This document shows, in pieces, positions 27,486 through 37,276 of a stretch of 64,000 bases of DNA. Where the stretch lies: NCBI RefSeq assembly GCF_003026475.1, contig NZ_PYMC01000008.1, positions 124,001 through 188,000 on the forward strand, in the 5' to 3' direction. Under the pieces are notes generated by a model. It was not told the DNA's origin, ran no database searches, and saw nothing but the letters and a program-made list of their open reading frames with translations. The first letter of the stretch is position 1. Each line of letters opens with the position of its first letter. This stretch comes from Photobacterium lipolyticum (GTDB lineage: Bacteria; Pseudomonadota; Gammaproteobacteria; Enterobacterales; Vibrionaceae). A program made the position numbers and the translations under genes.

Positions 27486-28622
27486 CTAGATGTTTCCCTG
27501 ATTAAATTCTTTTTGGAAGTCGGTGACTTTTTGCAGATAGCGCCTCGCCTCGGCTTTTGGGTGTTTATTGGTTAATGCCCAGTAAACTTGATTGGGTTGC
27601 AAGTTATTTAAGTCCCGCATTGCCCGTTTTCTATCGCGATCGAAAGTACTCAGTACCCCACCGGTACCACCGTTGTAGGCCGAGATCATACTGTAGTGCA
27701 GCGACAACGGATTTTGTACATCCTTCAGGTAGCGGTTACGCAAAATGTAAAAATAGGCCGTGCCAGTATCAATATTATTGGCCGGATCAAACAGATACTC
27801 AGGCGATGGTGTGCCTGATTTATTTTTTACCAACTTGAAAACATCGGCCCCGGCGGTTTTCGGAACCACCTGCATCAGGCCATAGGCATTGGCCCGGCTG
27901 ACGGCATAGGGGTTAAAACTGCTTTCTGTTTTTATGATGGCGTAAATAAGATCTTCTTTAATGCCATAGCGCCGCGAGGCATCTCGCACAATGCTGGCAT
28001 ATTTATAACTGCGTTTATTGACGTGATCGGCCACCATCGGGATCTCAACATAGTAAGCCTGCTGGTAACGGATCATCTTCTTTTTCAGCTGGCTGCCGAC
28101 CAGATACTCGGCAAACTGATTCGCCCGCCATGACCACTCAACCGGTTTGCCTTCCTGATCTAAAACCTGGCCGTAAAGGAAAGGTTTCCCCTTCAGTTCA
28201 ATGGCCAAATCTGAGTAGAGATCGACGCCAGCAGGGTTGTCAGGGGTGAGTAACGTGGTGGCGATGGCTTCGCTTAAATGTTTCTCCGGCTCGGTTTTGG
28301 CAACAGTTTCAACGATAACCACTCCGCGTTCAAAGTCGACATGGGTACGGCTTTGATAACCATCGGTGTATTTTACATACTGGCGCTTGCTGGCCATCAG
28401 GGCATCATTGTCTCCCCAATACCTTTTCACTTTACCGTTAAAGGAGCTGAGCAAGCGGTCAAGCGCAGCGGCATCTTTGGTAAATTGCCCCGGCAGCGGC
28501 GCAAGGTTTTTGGCAAAGCGGTTGGTCGTACCGTAGTCGACGTCATACATTTTTTCGACTAATTCACGGCTACATCCGTTTAGCAGAAATAAAGACAACA
28601 AGATAAAAAAGCGTTTTTTCAT
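27486..28622 (-). CDS. mltC: Membrane-bound lytic murein transglycosylase C
   Basis: A 378-residue outer-membrane lipoprotein that cleaves peptidoglycan glycan strands to anhydromuropeptides. The lipobox LLNGC places the lipidated cysteine at residue 17. The N-terminal MltC-specific domain is followed by a lysozyme-like SLT domain with the catalytic glutamate in IIKTESSFNPYA and the AYGLMQVVPKTAG motif. It lies downstream of mutY-yggX as in E. coli, separated by a terminator-like hairpin. Confidence 0.95.
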   Translation of the reverse strand: MKKRFFILLSLFLLNGCSRELVEKMYDVDYGTTNRFAKNLAPLPGQFTKDAAALDRLLSSFNGKVKRYWGDNDALMASKRQYVKYTDGYQSRTHVDFERGVVIVETVAKTEPEKHLSEAIATTLLTPDNPAGVDLYSDLAIELKGKPFLYGQVLDQEGKPVEWSWRANQFAEYLVGSQLKKKMIRYQQAYYVEIPMVADHVNKRSYKYASIVRDASRRYGIKEDLIYAIIKTESSFNPYAVSRANAYGLMQVVPKTAGADVFKLVKNKSGTPSPEYLFDPANNIDTGTAYFYILRNRYLKDVQNPLSLHYSMISAYNGGTGGVLSTFDRDRKRAMRDLNNLQPNQVYWALTNKHPKAEARRYLQKVTDFQKEFNQGNI

Positions 28623-28640
28623 AAATTAGGCAGGTAAAAA

Positions 28641-28675
28641 AAAGACATCATTGATTGGCTATCAATGATGTCATT
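28641..28675 (-). terminator. Terminator or attenuating hairpin between yggX and mltC
   Basis: A perfect 12-bp stem, gacatcattgat and atcaatgatgtc, with a 5-nt loop, followed on the minus strand by TTT, one C, then seven T residues. It would end most mutY-yggX transcripts before mltC. Confidence 0.85.
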
Positions 28676-28795
28676 TTCTGTCACTCCCGGTAAGCTTTTT
28701 AACGGCTAAATATCGATAAACCGTGATGTTAGTTGCCTTTATTGGTATGAAAGCAACTCTGGTTTCGGTCAATTAGCCCGCTATCCGTGAGGGGA

Positions 28796-29068
28796 TTATT
28801 CGCTTGGCGGGGTATAACCGTCGATCACGACGTCCTGGCCTTCAAACAGGTAGTTAACCATTTCAGTCTCAAGTAGCTGGCGATGTTCTGGATTCATCAT
28901 GTTCAGCTTTTTCTCATTGATCAGCATGGTTTGCTTGCTTTGCCACTCAGCCCAGGCCTCTTTCGAAATGTTGTCAAAAATGCGCTTTCCCAGCTCGCCG
29001 GGATAAAGTTGGAAATCTAAACCTTCCGCATCTTTTTTCAGACGGGTACAAAAAACAGTACGGCTCAT
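28796..29068 (-). CDS. yggX: Fe(2+)-trafficking protein YggX
   Basis: A 90-residue protein starting [19 protein letters not shown], with the conserved YPGELG and [15 protein letters not shown] segments. In enterics it protects iron-sulfur enzymes against oxidative damage. It lies 67 nt after mutY, itself an iron-sulfur enzyme, in the conserved mutY-yggX pair. Confidence 0.95.
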   Translation of the reverse strand: MSRTVFCTRLKKDAEGLDFQLYPGELGKRIFDNISKEAWAEWQSKQTMLINEKKLNMMNPEHRQLLETEMVNYLFEGQDVVIDGYTPPSE

Positions 29069-29135
29069 TGAGCGGCTCCTTAATCATGACCTTAATCAGT
29101 ATGCAGCTAGTTATACCAGAGTGTCGCCGTCGCTT

Positions 29136-30206
29136 CTAGGATAAGGCCGCGTTCAGCTCATAACGCAGACTTTCTAAGATCTGTTGTACCGGAGCGGCCA
29201 AACCGACTTTGGGCGGCTCATTTAAGTTGTACCATTGCCCGTTTCCCCCTTCCTGAACAACATTAACGCGGGCTGCCAACTGCATCCGGATCGGGACGAT
29301 ATCCAGATGGTAGTGGCTGAATGTATGGCGGAAGGCGTGTAACTGTTCGGTTCCGGTGATATTAACCGGGGCTGAGCCAAAGCGCTGTTCCAGTAACGCG
29401 GCCAGATCCGCGGTGTCGTTTTGCGGGAAACACCACAATCCTCCCCAGATCCCCGCCGGCGGACGCTGCTCAAGCCAGACCTCGTCATCATGTTGTAAAA
29501 TCGCGAACCAGGCTTGCTTCTCGGGCATGGTTTTCTTCGGTTTCTTACCCGGGAAATCGCTCTGGCGATCTTGTGCTTTCGCTTCGCATTGTTTGGCTAC
29601 CGGGCACAGTTCACATTTAGGTTTACTACGGGTACAGATCATTGCCCCCATATCCATCATGGCCTGATTGTAGCGCTCGACACCGGTTGCCGGCGTGTTG
29701 GCTTCGGCAATCTTCCACAAGGTGTTTTCAACCGGTTTCTTGCCCGGCCAGCCTTCTATGGCATAGCAACGGGCCAGTGTCCGCTTCACGTTACCATCTA
29801 AAATTGCGTGATGCTGCTTGAGAGACAGTGATAATACGGCGCCTGCCGTTGAGCGGCCAATACCGGGCAAGGCCTGAACCTCAACAATGTCGGCAGGAAA
29901 TTCGCCATGATGGTTTGACACAATCAGTTGAGCGGCTTTGTGTAAATTGCGGGCACGGGCGTAATAACCCAGCCCGGTCCAGAGGTGAAGCACCTCGTCC
30001 TGCTCCGCGGCTGCCAGCTCTTCAACGGTAGGGAAGCGGGCGATAAAACGTTCAAAATAGGGAATAACCGTAGCCACTTGGGTCTGCTGGAGCATGATTT
30101 CGGATAGCCATACTTTATAGGGGGTTTTATTTTGCTGCCAGGGCAGGGTCTTACGACCAAATTTGTCATACCACGCTAAAATGGCATCGGAAAAAGCAGT
30201 ACTCAC
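29136..30206 (-). CDS. mutY: A/G-specific adenine DNA glycosylase MutY
   Basis: A 356-residue base-excision enzyme that removes A mispaired with 8-oxoguanine. The catalytic E36 ([10 protein letters not shown]), the helix-hairpin-helix [11 protein letters not shown], the catalytic D137 (ILDGNVKR) and the [4Fe-4S] cysteines C191, C198, C201 and C207 are all present, followed by a NUDIX-like C-terminal domain. It is divergent from trmB across about 240 bp. Confidence 0.96.
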   Translation of the reverse strand: MSTAFSDAILAWYDKFGRKTLPWQQNKTPYKVWLSEIMLQQTQVATVIPYFERFIARFPTVEELAAAEQDEVLHLWTGLGYYARARNLHKAAQLIVSNHHGEFPADIVEVQALPGIGRSTAGAVLSLSLKQHHAILDGNVKRTLARCYAIEGWPGKKPVENTLWKIAEANTPATGVERYNQAMMDMGAMICTRSKPKCELCPVAKQCEAKAQDRQSDFPGKKPKKTMPEKQAWFAILQHDDEVWLEQRPPAGIWGGLWCFPQNDTADLAALLEQRFGSAPVNITGTEQLHAFRHTFSHYHLDIVPIRMQLAARVNVVQEGGNGQWYNLNEPPKVGLAAPVQQILESLRYELNAALS

Positions 30207-30318
30207 AGAATTAACTCACTCGGCTGATTTTAGTGGCGGTGGGCCGCACGATTATAATTATACAGATTGGTATTATTGGCGTGATTGCATCATAAATCCC
30301 CGCTGGCCGCAATCCAGC

Positions 30319-30366
30319 CCCAAACCATTTCAAGATGCAGAACGTTACATCTTGAAGTAGTTTGGG
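30319..30366. repeat. 48-bp palindromic intergenic repeat
   Basis: The arms CCCAAACCATTTCAAGATG and CATCTTGAAGTAGTTTGGG are reverse complements with two mismatches and are separated by 10 bases. It lies in the mutY-trmB divergent region and resembles the small MITE-like palindromes common in Vibrionaceae. Confidence 0.75.
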
Positions 30367-30447
30367 TATATAAGCTTGCACTTAAGCCATAACTTTGGAT
30401 AATGCCAGCGCTTAGTTTTTATTCATTTTCAGTTTTAGGTATTAATC

Positions 30448-31185
30448 ATGAGCGAAGTTTCAAAGACCTCAGGCGACGTAACAGTGTCTGAATTTACCGA
30501 AGACGGCAAACTGGTACGTAAGATCCGTAGCTTTGTACGTCGTGAAGGCCGTTTAACCAAGGGTCAGGAGATGGCCATGGAAAATAATTGGCCGACGATG
30601 GGTATCGATTTCGCTCAGCAAATGCTGGACTGGAAAGAGGTCTATCACCGTGAGGCACCAGTGGTGCTGGAAATCGGTTTTGGCATGGGCGCCTCGTTTG
30701 TAGAGATGGCCAAAAATGCCCCGGAGAAGGACTTTATCGGCATCGAAGTACATAGCCCGGGTGTGGGTGCATGTCTGATGGCTGCCGGAGACGCTGAGCT
30801 GACAAACTTACGCGTCATGTGTCACGATGCCGTGGAAGTGTTCGATTACATGATCCCGGATGGCAGCCTGGATACGGTACAGTTATTTTTCCCTGACCCA
30901 TGGCATAAAGCACGTCACCACAAGCGTCGTATCGTACAGCCTGAATTTGCTGAAATGTTACGTAAAAAGCTGAAAATCGGTGGTATCTTCCACATGGCGA
31001 CTGACTGGGAAAACTACGCAGAGCACATGGTTGAAGTGATGAATGCCGCACCGGGTTACCGTAATACGGCAACTGACGGTGACTATATTGCGCGCCCGGA
31101 AGACCGTCCGCTAACTAAATTTGAAGCGCGTGGCCACCGTTTAGGCCATGGTGTATGGGATATGAAATACGCTCGAACTGAATAG
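30448..31185 (+). CDS. trmB: tRNA (guanine-N7-)-methyltransferase
   Basis: A 245-residue SAM-dependent enzyme that makes m7G46 in tRNA variable loops. The SAM site [15 protein letters not shown] and the downstream [16 protein letters not shown], with the catalytic Asp region, are present. The start [16 protein letters not shown] follows other gammaproteobacterial TrmB. It ends before a terminator. Confidence 0.95.
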   Translation: MSEVSKTSGDVTVSEFTEDGKLVRKIRSFVRREGRLTKGQEMAMENNWPTMGIDFAQQMLDWKEVYHREAPVVLEIGFGMGASFVEMAKNAPEKDFIGIEVHSPGVGACLMAAGDAELTNLRVMCHDAVEVFDYMIPDGSLDTVQLFFPDPWHKARHHKRRIVQPEFAEMLRKKLKIGGIFHMATDWENYAEHMVEVMNAAPGYRNTATDGDYIARPEDRPLTKFEARGHRLGHGVWDMKYARTE

Positions 31186-31274
31186 TTTCTATCTCTTCGT
31201 TATTATCTTAGAGATAACTAACGATTAAACAGTGAAAATTATCACCTTAAAGGTGATGATTGGATCATGCCTTT

Positions 31275-31302
31275 AAAGCCAACCTTAGTGTTGGCTTTTT
31301 TG
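31275..31302 (+). terminator. Terminator after trmB
   Basis: The stem aaagccaac / gttggcttt has a short loop and a T-run. It ends only 18 nt before the glutaminase ATG, so the glutaminase gene must either have a promoter overlapping this region or depend on read-through. Confidence 0.85.
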
Positions 31303-31319
31303 CCCCCCGGAGAAGAAGA

Positions 31320-32240
31320 ATGAAGCCAACTGAACAGCTGCTCACTGACATTCTTGATGAAGTCAGACCGTTAATCGGTCAGGGTAAAGTCGCTGATTAT
31401 ATTCCCGCACTGGCCGACGTGCCTGCGCATAAGCTGGGTATTGCGGTTTGTTATAACGACGGTGAAATTATTCAGGCGGGTGACAGTCAGGAAGGCTTTT
31501 CGATTCAGTCTATCTCTAAGGTATTGGCGCTGACGCTGGCGATGACCTTGTACGAACCTGATGAAATTTGGCGGCGTGTGGGAAAAGAGCCGTCAGGCCA
31601 TGCGTTTAACTCGATGATCCAGCTCGAGCTGGAAAACGGTATTCCGCGTAATCCATTCATTAACGCCGGTGCTTTAGTGGTCTCTGATCTGCTGCATAGC
31701 CGTTTATCAGCGCCGCAATACCGGATGCTGGAACTGGTACGTGAACTGGCCTGTAACCCGCATATCGTCTACGACAAAGCGGTTGCCGCATCGGAGATGC
31801 AGCACAGTGATCGCAATGCCTCGATCGCTTATTTGATGCGTTCATTCGGCAACTTCGACAATGAAGTGATGCCGGTGCTGACCAATTACTTCAGTTATTG
31901 TGCCCTCAAAATGAGCTGTGTCGATTTGGCGCGTACATTTAGTTACTTAGCGAATAAAGGACTTCCTTTAGGCGCAAAAGAAACAATTATCAGCCGAACT
32001 CAGAGTAAGCAAATGAATGCATTGCTCGCGACTTGCGGCTTGTACGATGGCGCGGGTGAGTTTGCTTACCGAGTGGGCATGCCCGGCAAATCAGGAGTGG
32101 GTGGCGGCATTGTCGCGATCGTGCCGGGAGAAATGACCATTACGGTATGGTCTCCGGAGCTGGATCCTTCCGGTAATTCACTGGCAGGAACCGCTGCATT
32201 AGAGCTGCTTGCCGAGCGAATTGGACGCTCGATCTTTTAG
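31320..32240 (+). CDS. glsB: Glutaminase
   Basis: A 306-residue serine-dependent beta-lactamase-fold glutaminase that converts glutamine to glutamate and ammonia. The catalytic SxxK is S64-I-S-K67 ([12 protein letters not shown]), with the SGVGGG motif near the C-terminus. ATG 31320 has a strong GGAGAAGAAG leader; an upstream in-frame ATG at 31260 lies in the terminator and is unlikely. The length matches E. coli GlsB/YneH. Confidence 0.95.
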   Translation: MKPTEQLLTDILDEVRPLIGQGKVADYIPALADVPAHKLGIAVCYNDGEIIQAGDSQEGFSIQSISKVLALTLAMTLYEPDEIWRRVGKEPSGHAFNSMIQLELENGIPRNPFINAGALVVSDLLHSRLSAPQYRMLELVRELACNPHIVYDKAVAASEMQHSDRNASIAYLMRSFGNFDNEVMPVLTNYFSYCALKMSCVDLARTFSYLANKGLPLGAKETIISRTQSKQMNALLATCGLYDGAGEFAYRVGMPGKSGVGGGIVAIVPGEMTITVWSPELDPSGNSLAGTAALELLAERIGRSIF

Positions 32241-32293
32241 GGGATCGCCTTTCACGTATGCGCGTGAAAAAAATAAATAGAAAATAAAGTTTC

Positions 32294-32336
32294 GAGATAC
32301 GAGTATCGAGAGGATTCTACTCGCTACTCGAATCTC
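32294..32336. repeat. Heptamer-family inverted repeat
   Basis: GAGATACGAGTA and TACTCGAATCTC form a 12-bp stem with one mismatch between glutaminase and hemW. It has the same CTCGAAT-type words as the heptamer repeats elsewhere in the window. Confidence 0.6.
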
Positions 32337-32345
32337 TCAACTTGC

Positions 32346-33503
32346 CTACTCTTCCTCGACAAAAGCCGCTAACAGATCATTGAGGAACAGCTTACCGTGC
32401 TCGGTGATCTGCCACTCTTGGCCGTTATCGGTCAGATAATTCTTATCTAAAGCCCATTGAATACCGGTTTCAATGGATTCTAATGGTAAGCCTGTCCGCT
32501 CGACATAATCTTGCTTGGGGCACGCTTCTAACAGACGGAAACGGTTCATAAAAAACTCAAATGGCCGCTCCTGGAACTCGACCTGGATTTCTTTGTCCAG
32601 GTAAGGCTTATCCGGATTGAGGTAGCCACGCGGGTGCTTCGTTTTCACGGTGCGGATAATGTTGCCGTCGGCAAAGCTGATCTTGCCATGGGCACCACAG
32701 CCGATACCGAGGTAATCACCAAAACGCCAGTAGTTGAGGTTGTGGCGGCACTGCAAGCCGGGTTTGCTGTAGCCGGAGATTTCATATTGGACATATCCGG
32801 CCTCTGTCAGGATCTGATGGCCATGCTCAAAGATATCCCATAAGTTGTCGTCATCCGGCAATGTCGGCGGCTTGGAATAGAACAGCGTATTGGGCTCTAT
32901 CGTCAGCTGGTACCAGGATAAATGCGGTGGGTTGAGCGCAATCGCCTGCTTAAGATCATACAGGGCATCGTCAATCGATTGATCCGGTAAGCCGTGCATC
33001 AGATCGATATTAAAACTGTTTAAGTCCGCCTCCGTTGCCAGTTTTGCGGCTTTACGCGCTTCATCGCTGCCATGAATACGGCCAAGGCGAGTCAGTTTCT
33101 CATCCTGAAAGCTCTGCACGCCGATTGAAATGCGATTAACCCCGACTTGTTGATAAGCCTGAAAACGGCCTGCTTCAACCGTGCCCGGGTTCGCTTCCAT
33201 GGTGATTTCAATGTCACCGCTAAACGGGATCCTCGCTTCAACTTCTTTTAGCAAACGTCCGATTTCGGCAGGGGAGATCAGGCTTGGCGTACCACCACCA
33301 ATAAAGATTGAGTGCAGTGGGCGACTGCCACCTTCCAGCTGATATTTCGCCAGGTCGGTCTCCAGATCTTCGATCAGGGCATCGATATAGTCGAGCTCCG
33401 GAATGCCAGCTTTAAGTGCATGCGAGTTAAAGTCGCAATACGGACATTTCTGCACACACCACGGGATGTGAACATACAGGCTTAGCGGTGGTGGTACTAG
33501 CAT
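32346..33503 (-). CDS. hemW: Radical SAM protein HemW (heme chaperone)
   Basis: A 385-residue radical SAM protein related to HemN. The [4Fe-4S] motif CxxxCxxC is at C16, C20 and C23 (WCVQKCPYC), followed by GGGTPSL. Family members bind heme and deliver it rather than act as coproporphyrinogen oxidase. Its start overlaps the rdgB stop by one base (TAATG). Confidence 0.94.
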   Translation of the reverse strand: MLVPPPLSLYVHIPWCVQKCPYCDFNSHALKAGIPELDYIDALIEDLETDLAKYQLEGGSRPLHSIFIGGGTPSLISPAEIGRLLKEVEARIPFSGDIEITMEANPGTVEAGRFQAYQQVGVNRISIGVQSFQDEKLTRLGRIHGSDEARKAAKLATEADLNSFNIDLMHGLPDQSIDDALYDLKQAIALNPPHLSWYQLTIEPNTLFYSKPPTLPDDDNLWDIFEHGHQILTEAGYVQYEISGYSKPGLQCRHNLNYWRFGDYLGIGCGAHGKISFADGNIIRTVKTKHPRGYLNPDKPYLDKEIQVEFQERPFEFFMNRFRLLEACPKQDYVERTGLPLESIETGIQWALDKNYLTDNGQEWQITEHGKLFLNDLLAAFVEEE

Positions 33504-34096
33504 TAGGCGTCCTTCAGGGCTGCAAAGAGCTTTTGCAGCGCTTTGCCGCGGTGTGAGAGTTGTTTCTTACGTACCGGTTCCAGCTCTGCAGAAGCGCACT
33601 GATCTTCCGGGACCCAGAATACCGGATCATAACCAAAGCCATTTTCACCGTGAGCCTCAGTCAGAATGCTACCTTCCCAGCTGCCGTGGCAAACCAGCGG
33701 GGTCGGATCGTTCTCGTGGCGCATCATGACCAGCACGCAGTGAAAACGCGCCGTACGTTGTTCGGCCGGTACACCTTCCATATCAGCCAGCAGCTTTTCC
33801 AGATTCTGCTGATCTGTCGCATTTTCGCCCGCATAGCGAGCAGAGTAAATCCCCGGTGCCCCTTTTAAGTAATCTACTTCCAGGCCGGAATCGTCAGCAA
33901 TGGCGGGCAGGCCCGTTTCCTTGGCGGCATGGCGTGCTTTGATGATGGCGTTTTCAATAAACGTGGTGCCGGTTTCAGCGACGGAAGAAACCTGATAGTC
34001 ACTTTGCGCGACAACATCAAAACCAAAGTCAGCAAGCAGGCTGGCCATTTCTTTGACTTTGCCCTGGTTGCCCGTTGCTAGCACTAGTTTATTCAT
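33503..34096 (-). CDS. rdgB: XTP/dITP diphosphatase (RdgB/HAM1)
   Basis: A 197-residue house-cleaning pyrophosphatase that removes ITP and XTP from the nucleotide pool. It starts [14 protein letters not shown] and contains [11 protein letters not shown] and GFGYDPVF, both signatures of the family, and ends with LSHRGKAL. It is translationally coupled to hemW. Confidence 0.95.
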   Translation of the reverse strand: MNKLVLATGNQGKVKEMASLLADFGFDVVAQSDYQVSSVAETGTTFIENAIIKARHAAKETGLPAIADDSGLEVDYLKGAPGIYSARYAGENATDQQNLEKLLADMEGVPAEQRTARFHCVLVMMRHENDPTPLVCHGSWEGSILTEAHGENGFGYDPVFWVPEDQCASAELEPVRKKQLSHRGKALQKLFAALKDA

Positions 34097-34231
34097 TACT
34101 GTTCCTCGGAGAATGATATCTGGCAGAGGCGCTATGATAACGGCAGGTGCTATTGAGTAAAAGAAAAATGAAAGAGGAGCTGATGCTCCCCTGTTGTTTG
34201 TTCTTATTTCGGCTGTGGGTATAAAAGCGAT

Positions 34232-34660
34232 TTAATCGACAAAGAAGGTTTGATCGAAATTGATTTGGCCCTTAGTCCCATTCTGGGTCACATCAATGAT
34301 GAACTTGAAGCGTTCTTCGTTGGAGTGGCTTAGCTCTGCGATGTAGTAAATGGCATCCCCCTCGCGGATCTCCCGGAAAGAAAGTTTCTTTTCGGTACCG
34401 AGAAGGTTGCGGGCTGTTCCTGACACTGCCGCTCGAACCGCTGGCTTCCCTTCCTGTGACTTATCCAGTACGGCGACATTCACAACGGCAGAATAGCGAC
34501 TGCGCTTAATCCGATAGGTATTGGCAACGTCCGGCGTCAGAAAGGTGGAAGGAAAGCTGGAGTAATGGATTTCCAGATCACCGACATTGATTAATTGTTC
34601 TGCCTGGGCCGGCAATGCCGTAAAGAGTATTGCCGATAACAAACATAGAATCCGAATCAT
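34232..34660 (-). CDS. DUF4426 domain-containing exported protein
   Basis: A 142-residue protein with a Sec signal peptide (MIRILCLLSAILFTALPAQA-EQ) and no lipobox, so it is probably periplasmic. The mature part is beta-rich and contains HYSSFPSTFL and a C-terminal NFDQTFFVD. It is a conserved vibrio family of unknown function. ATG 34660 has an AAGGA site; the frame extends to 34684 without support. It lies between yggU and rdgB. Confidence 0.85.
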   Translation of the reverse strand: MIRILCLLSAILFTALPAQAEQLINVGDLEIHYSSFPSTFLTPDVANTYRIKRSRYSAVVNVAVLDKSQEGKPAVRAAVSGTARNLLGTEKKLSFREIREGDAIYYIAELSHSNEERFKFIIDVTQNGTKGQINFDQTFFVD

Positions 34661-34739
34661 GACTTTTTCCTTATTTATACTCACCGGATCATGAGGTAAC
34701 TCTGTCCCGGCAGGTATTTCAGCGGCTCTTATTAGTATA

Positions 34740-34769
34740 GGGGCGAATCCATCGTTATGAATTCGCCCC
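34740..34769 (-). terminator. Hairpin after yggU
   Basis: The inverted repeat ggggcgaat / attcgcccc lies downstream of the proC-yggT-yggU operon. There is no clear U-tract, so termination is tentative. Confidence 0.5.
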
Positions 34770-34807
34770 TTAATTTTCGCTGATTAATGGTTCGTTAGAG
34801 CCGGTTG

Positions 34808-35104
34808 CTACAGTAGCTCTGCGATCACCGGCGGAATTTCTCGTGGCGTTTCGATACGAACCTGTTTGTGACGCCCCAGCTCGCCTTTTTCCACGATGAC
34901 TTGCCCTTTGGCAACCCGAAACTGTTTTGCTAAGTACTTAACTAAATGCGCATTCGCCTTGCCATCTACCGGCGGAGCGGTGATGGCAATTTTCAGCTCA
35001 TCACCATGCAGGCCGACGATCTGATCGCGGCTGGCTTTCGGTTGAATATACAGGCGGATCACCAGATCATCGCCTGCCGGGCTTACTGCGACAGTTTGGC
35101 TCAT
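34808..35104 (-). CDS. yggU: YggU family protein (DUF167)
   Basis: A 98-residue protein with the DUF167 core: [39 protein letters not shown] and [16 protein letters not shown]. The function is unknown. Its start overlaps the yggT stop by four bases, completing the conserved yggS-proC-yggT-yggU set. Confidence 0.93.
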   Translation of the reverse strand: MSQTVAVSPAGDDLVIRLYIQPKASRDQIVGLHGDELKIAITAPPVDGKANAHLVKYLAKQFRVAKGQVIVEKGELGRHKQVRIETPREIPPVIAELL

Positions 35105-35655
35105 AGTTGGAACCAGATTGGACCGATAAGATCACCCATTAAGAAATTGGCGAATTGCAGGCCAATGAACAGCACTAAGACACTCAGGTCAAGCCCGCCC
35201 ATTGCAGGGATAATACGGCGAATGGGTGCAGTCATAGGTTCAGTTAACTGGTGCATCACAAACTCGATAGGGCTGCGTCCCTGGCTTACCCAGCTCAGAA
35301 TGGCACGGATCAGCAGTACCCAGAACAGTAGGCCGCCAGCGGCTTTCAGCAGTGACAGAGCACCAATCCAGAGGAATTCCGGGCTAAATAAGATCGTACC
35401 ATTTAAGACTAATTGCAGGATTAAGAACTTACCCATACTTAACAGATAAGCGAAAATTAACGTCGCTAAATCTAAGCCACCAATCGGTGGGATCATACGG
35501 CGTAGTGGTCCAACAACCGGTTGGGTCGCTTTTACTACAAATTGAGAAAACGGATTGTAGAAATCAGCACGGGCCCACTGGAGCCAAATTCTTAGCAATA
35601 CGATCATGATATAGAGATCGAATGCAGTACTTACTAAAAAACCAATAGAATTCAT
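35101..35655 (-). CDS. yggT: YggT family inner-membrane protein
   Basis: A 184-residue protein made of two repeated YGGT units, each with two membrane segments and the motif P(V/M)xxPxRRxIPxxGGLDL ([14 protein letters not shown] and [14 protein letters not shown]). The function is not settled; family members have been linked to osmotic tolerance and cell division. It lies 9 nt downstream of proC and overlaps yggU. Confidence 0.93.
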   Translation of the reverse strand: MNSIGFLVSTAFDLYIMIVLLRIWLQWARADFYNPFSQFVVKATQPVVGPLRRMIPPIGGLDLATLIFAYLLSMGKFLILQLVLNGTILFSPEFLWIGALSLLKAAGGLLFWVLLIRAILSWVSQGRSPIEFVMHQLTEPMTAPIRRIIPAMGGLDLSVLVLFIGLQFANFLMGDLIGPIWFQL

Positions 35656-35664
35656 ATATTAACC

Positions 35665-36483
35665 TTAAAACAGTTTTTCCATTTCTTCAGCGCGAGATAC
35701 AGCAGCACGCATTGCTTTTGCTACGATATCACTAAGTTGGTGTTCGTTAAATGTGCGTAGTGCCTCAGCGGTGGTTCCGCCTTTTGATGTTACCTGCTCA
35801 CGCAGGGTTGCCAGCTCGATATCCGGGTTCGCCACCACCAGTTCAGCCGCACCCAATGCCGACTGTTGTATCAACTGACGGGCGGTATCTGGGGAAAAGC
35901 CTTGCTTAATCGCTTCTGCCTGCATGGCTTCCATGAACAGAAAGAAGTACGCAGGGGCACTACCTGCCGCGGCAATGATACCGTTAATTTCAGATTCCTG
36001 CTCAACCCAGCATACTTTACCAACGGCTTGCATCAGATTTTCGGCGAAGGTTCTATCTTCAGCCTGCACTGCCGGTGGCGCAAAGAGGCCACTCATGCCT
36101 TTACCGATTAATGATGGCGTGTTGGGCATTACCCGAACCAGGTTCAGTTCGGTATTCAGCATCTCATTGATACGGGTAGCTGAGATCCCGGCGGCAATTG
36201 AAATCACCAGCTTGCCCGCAAAGTTAATGCCCTGCAGTTCATTACATACGCTTTCCATTAACTGCGGCTTAACGGCAAGTACAATGACGTCGGCTTGCCC
36301 GGCGGCGCGGCGGTTATCGGAGTCGGTATGAATACCGTAATCCCGGGCCAGCGGTTCCCGTCGCGCAGCACTGGGCGCGGTGGCGGTGATTTTGTCGGCG
36401 GCATAACCGCTGGCAACCAAACCGGCGATGATGGAGCGCGCCATGTTGCCCGCACCAATGAAAGTGATAGAACGTTGTTCCAT
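35665..36483 (-). CDS. proC: Pyrroline-5-carboxylate reductase
   Basis: A 272-residue NAD(P)H-dependent enzyme for the last step of proline synthesis. The Rossmann start ITFIGAGNMARSIIAGL, the motif RVMPNTPSLIGKGMSG, the signature GSAPAYFFLFMEAM and TSKGGTTAEAL near the C-terminus are all present. It comes after yggS, from which it is separated by a heptamer repeat tract. Confidence 0.96.
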   Translation of the reverse strand: MEQRSITFIGAGNMARSIIAGLVASGYAADKITATAPSAARREPLARDYGIHTDSDNRRAAGQADVIVLAVKPQLMESVCNELQGINFAGKLVISIAAGISATRINEMLNTELNLVRVMPNTPSLIGKGMSGLFAPPAVQAEDRTFAENLMQAVGKVCWVEQESEINGIIAAAGSAPAYFFLFMEAMQAEAIKQGFSPDTARQLIQQSALGAAELVVANPDIELATLREQVTSKGGTTAEALRTFNEHQLSDIVAKAMRAAVSRAEEMEKLF

Positions 36484-36516
36484 GTAAAATCCTTATTAGT
36501 AAGTAGAGAGGAGCGA

Positions 36517-36551
36517 GTCTCTAGTCTCTAGTTCCTAGTTCCTAGTTACTT
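36517..36551. repeat. Five tandem heptamers (GTCTCTA/GTTCCTA)
   Basis: The consecutive 7-bp units GTCTCTA, GTCTCTA, GTTCCTA, GTTCCTA and GTTACTT lie between proC and yggS and end next to the yggS stop codon. Confidence 0.85.
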
Positions 36552-37253
36552 CTACGTGTAATCCCGGGCACCAAAAATCGCCGTACCAATGCGGACAATC
36601 GTGCTGCCTGCTGCAATAGCGGCTTCCATGTCGCCACTCATTCCCATCGACAGGGTATCGAGTTGCGGATGTTTGGCTCGCAGTTGCTGCTGAGCATCGG
36701 CCAGTGACTTAAAGGCGGCATACTGGCTGTCATAACTGTCGGCTTGTTGTGGAATTGACATCAGGCCACGCAGAACCAGATTAGGCATACTGGCAATGTC
36801 GTCAGCCAATGCCGGTAATTCGGCAAAGCTAACCCCTGATTTACTCTCCTCGTTGCTGGTATTGACCTGCAACAGTACATTCAATGGCGGCAGTTCGGTT
36901 GGGCGCTGCTCACTCAGGCGACGGGCTATTTTAGCCCGATCAATAGAGTGCACCCAGTCAAAATGCTCGGCGATTAAACGGGTTTTATTGGACTGAATAG
37001 GACCAATAAAATGCCAGACGAGCTGGTCTGCGTAGGGGCTATTAGCAAAATGCTGCACCTTTTCGACCCCTTCCTGCACGTAGTTTTCACCAAATGCGCG
37101 GTGGCCGGCAGTGATCGCTTCGTCGATTGCTGCTATCGGTTTGGTTTTACTTACCGCCAATAATTGCACGGAATCTGTCGCTCGACCGCATTTTTCGGCC
37201 GCAGAGGTTATCTGAGTGATGACCTGTTCAATATTTTGTTTGATACTACTCAT
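36552..37253 (-). CDS. yggS: PLP homeostasis protein YggS
   Basis: A 233-residue PLP-binding protein of the alanine racemase N-terminal fold. The PLP lysine is K36 in LLAVSKTKP, and GENYVQEGVEK and SMGMSGDMEAAI are typical. It buffers pyridoxal phosphate and affects amino-acid pools. It is divergent from pilT, with 23 bp between the starts. Confidence 0.94.
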   Translation of the reverse strand: MSSIKQNIEQVITQITSAAEKCGRATDSVQLLAVSKTKPIAAIDEAITAGHRAFGENYVQEGVEKVQHFANSPYADQLVWHFIGPIQSNKTRLIAEHFDWVHSIDRAKIARRLSEQRPTELPPLNVLLQVNTSNEESKSGVSFAELPALADDIASMPNLVLRGLMSIPQQADSYDSQYAAFKSLADAQQQLRAKHPQLDTLSMGMSGDMEAAIAAGSTIVRIGTAIFGARDYT

Positions 37254-37276
37254 AATTGATTCTGTGGGGAAAATTA

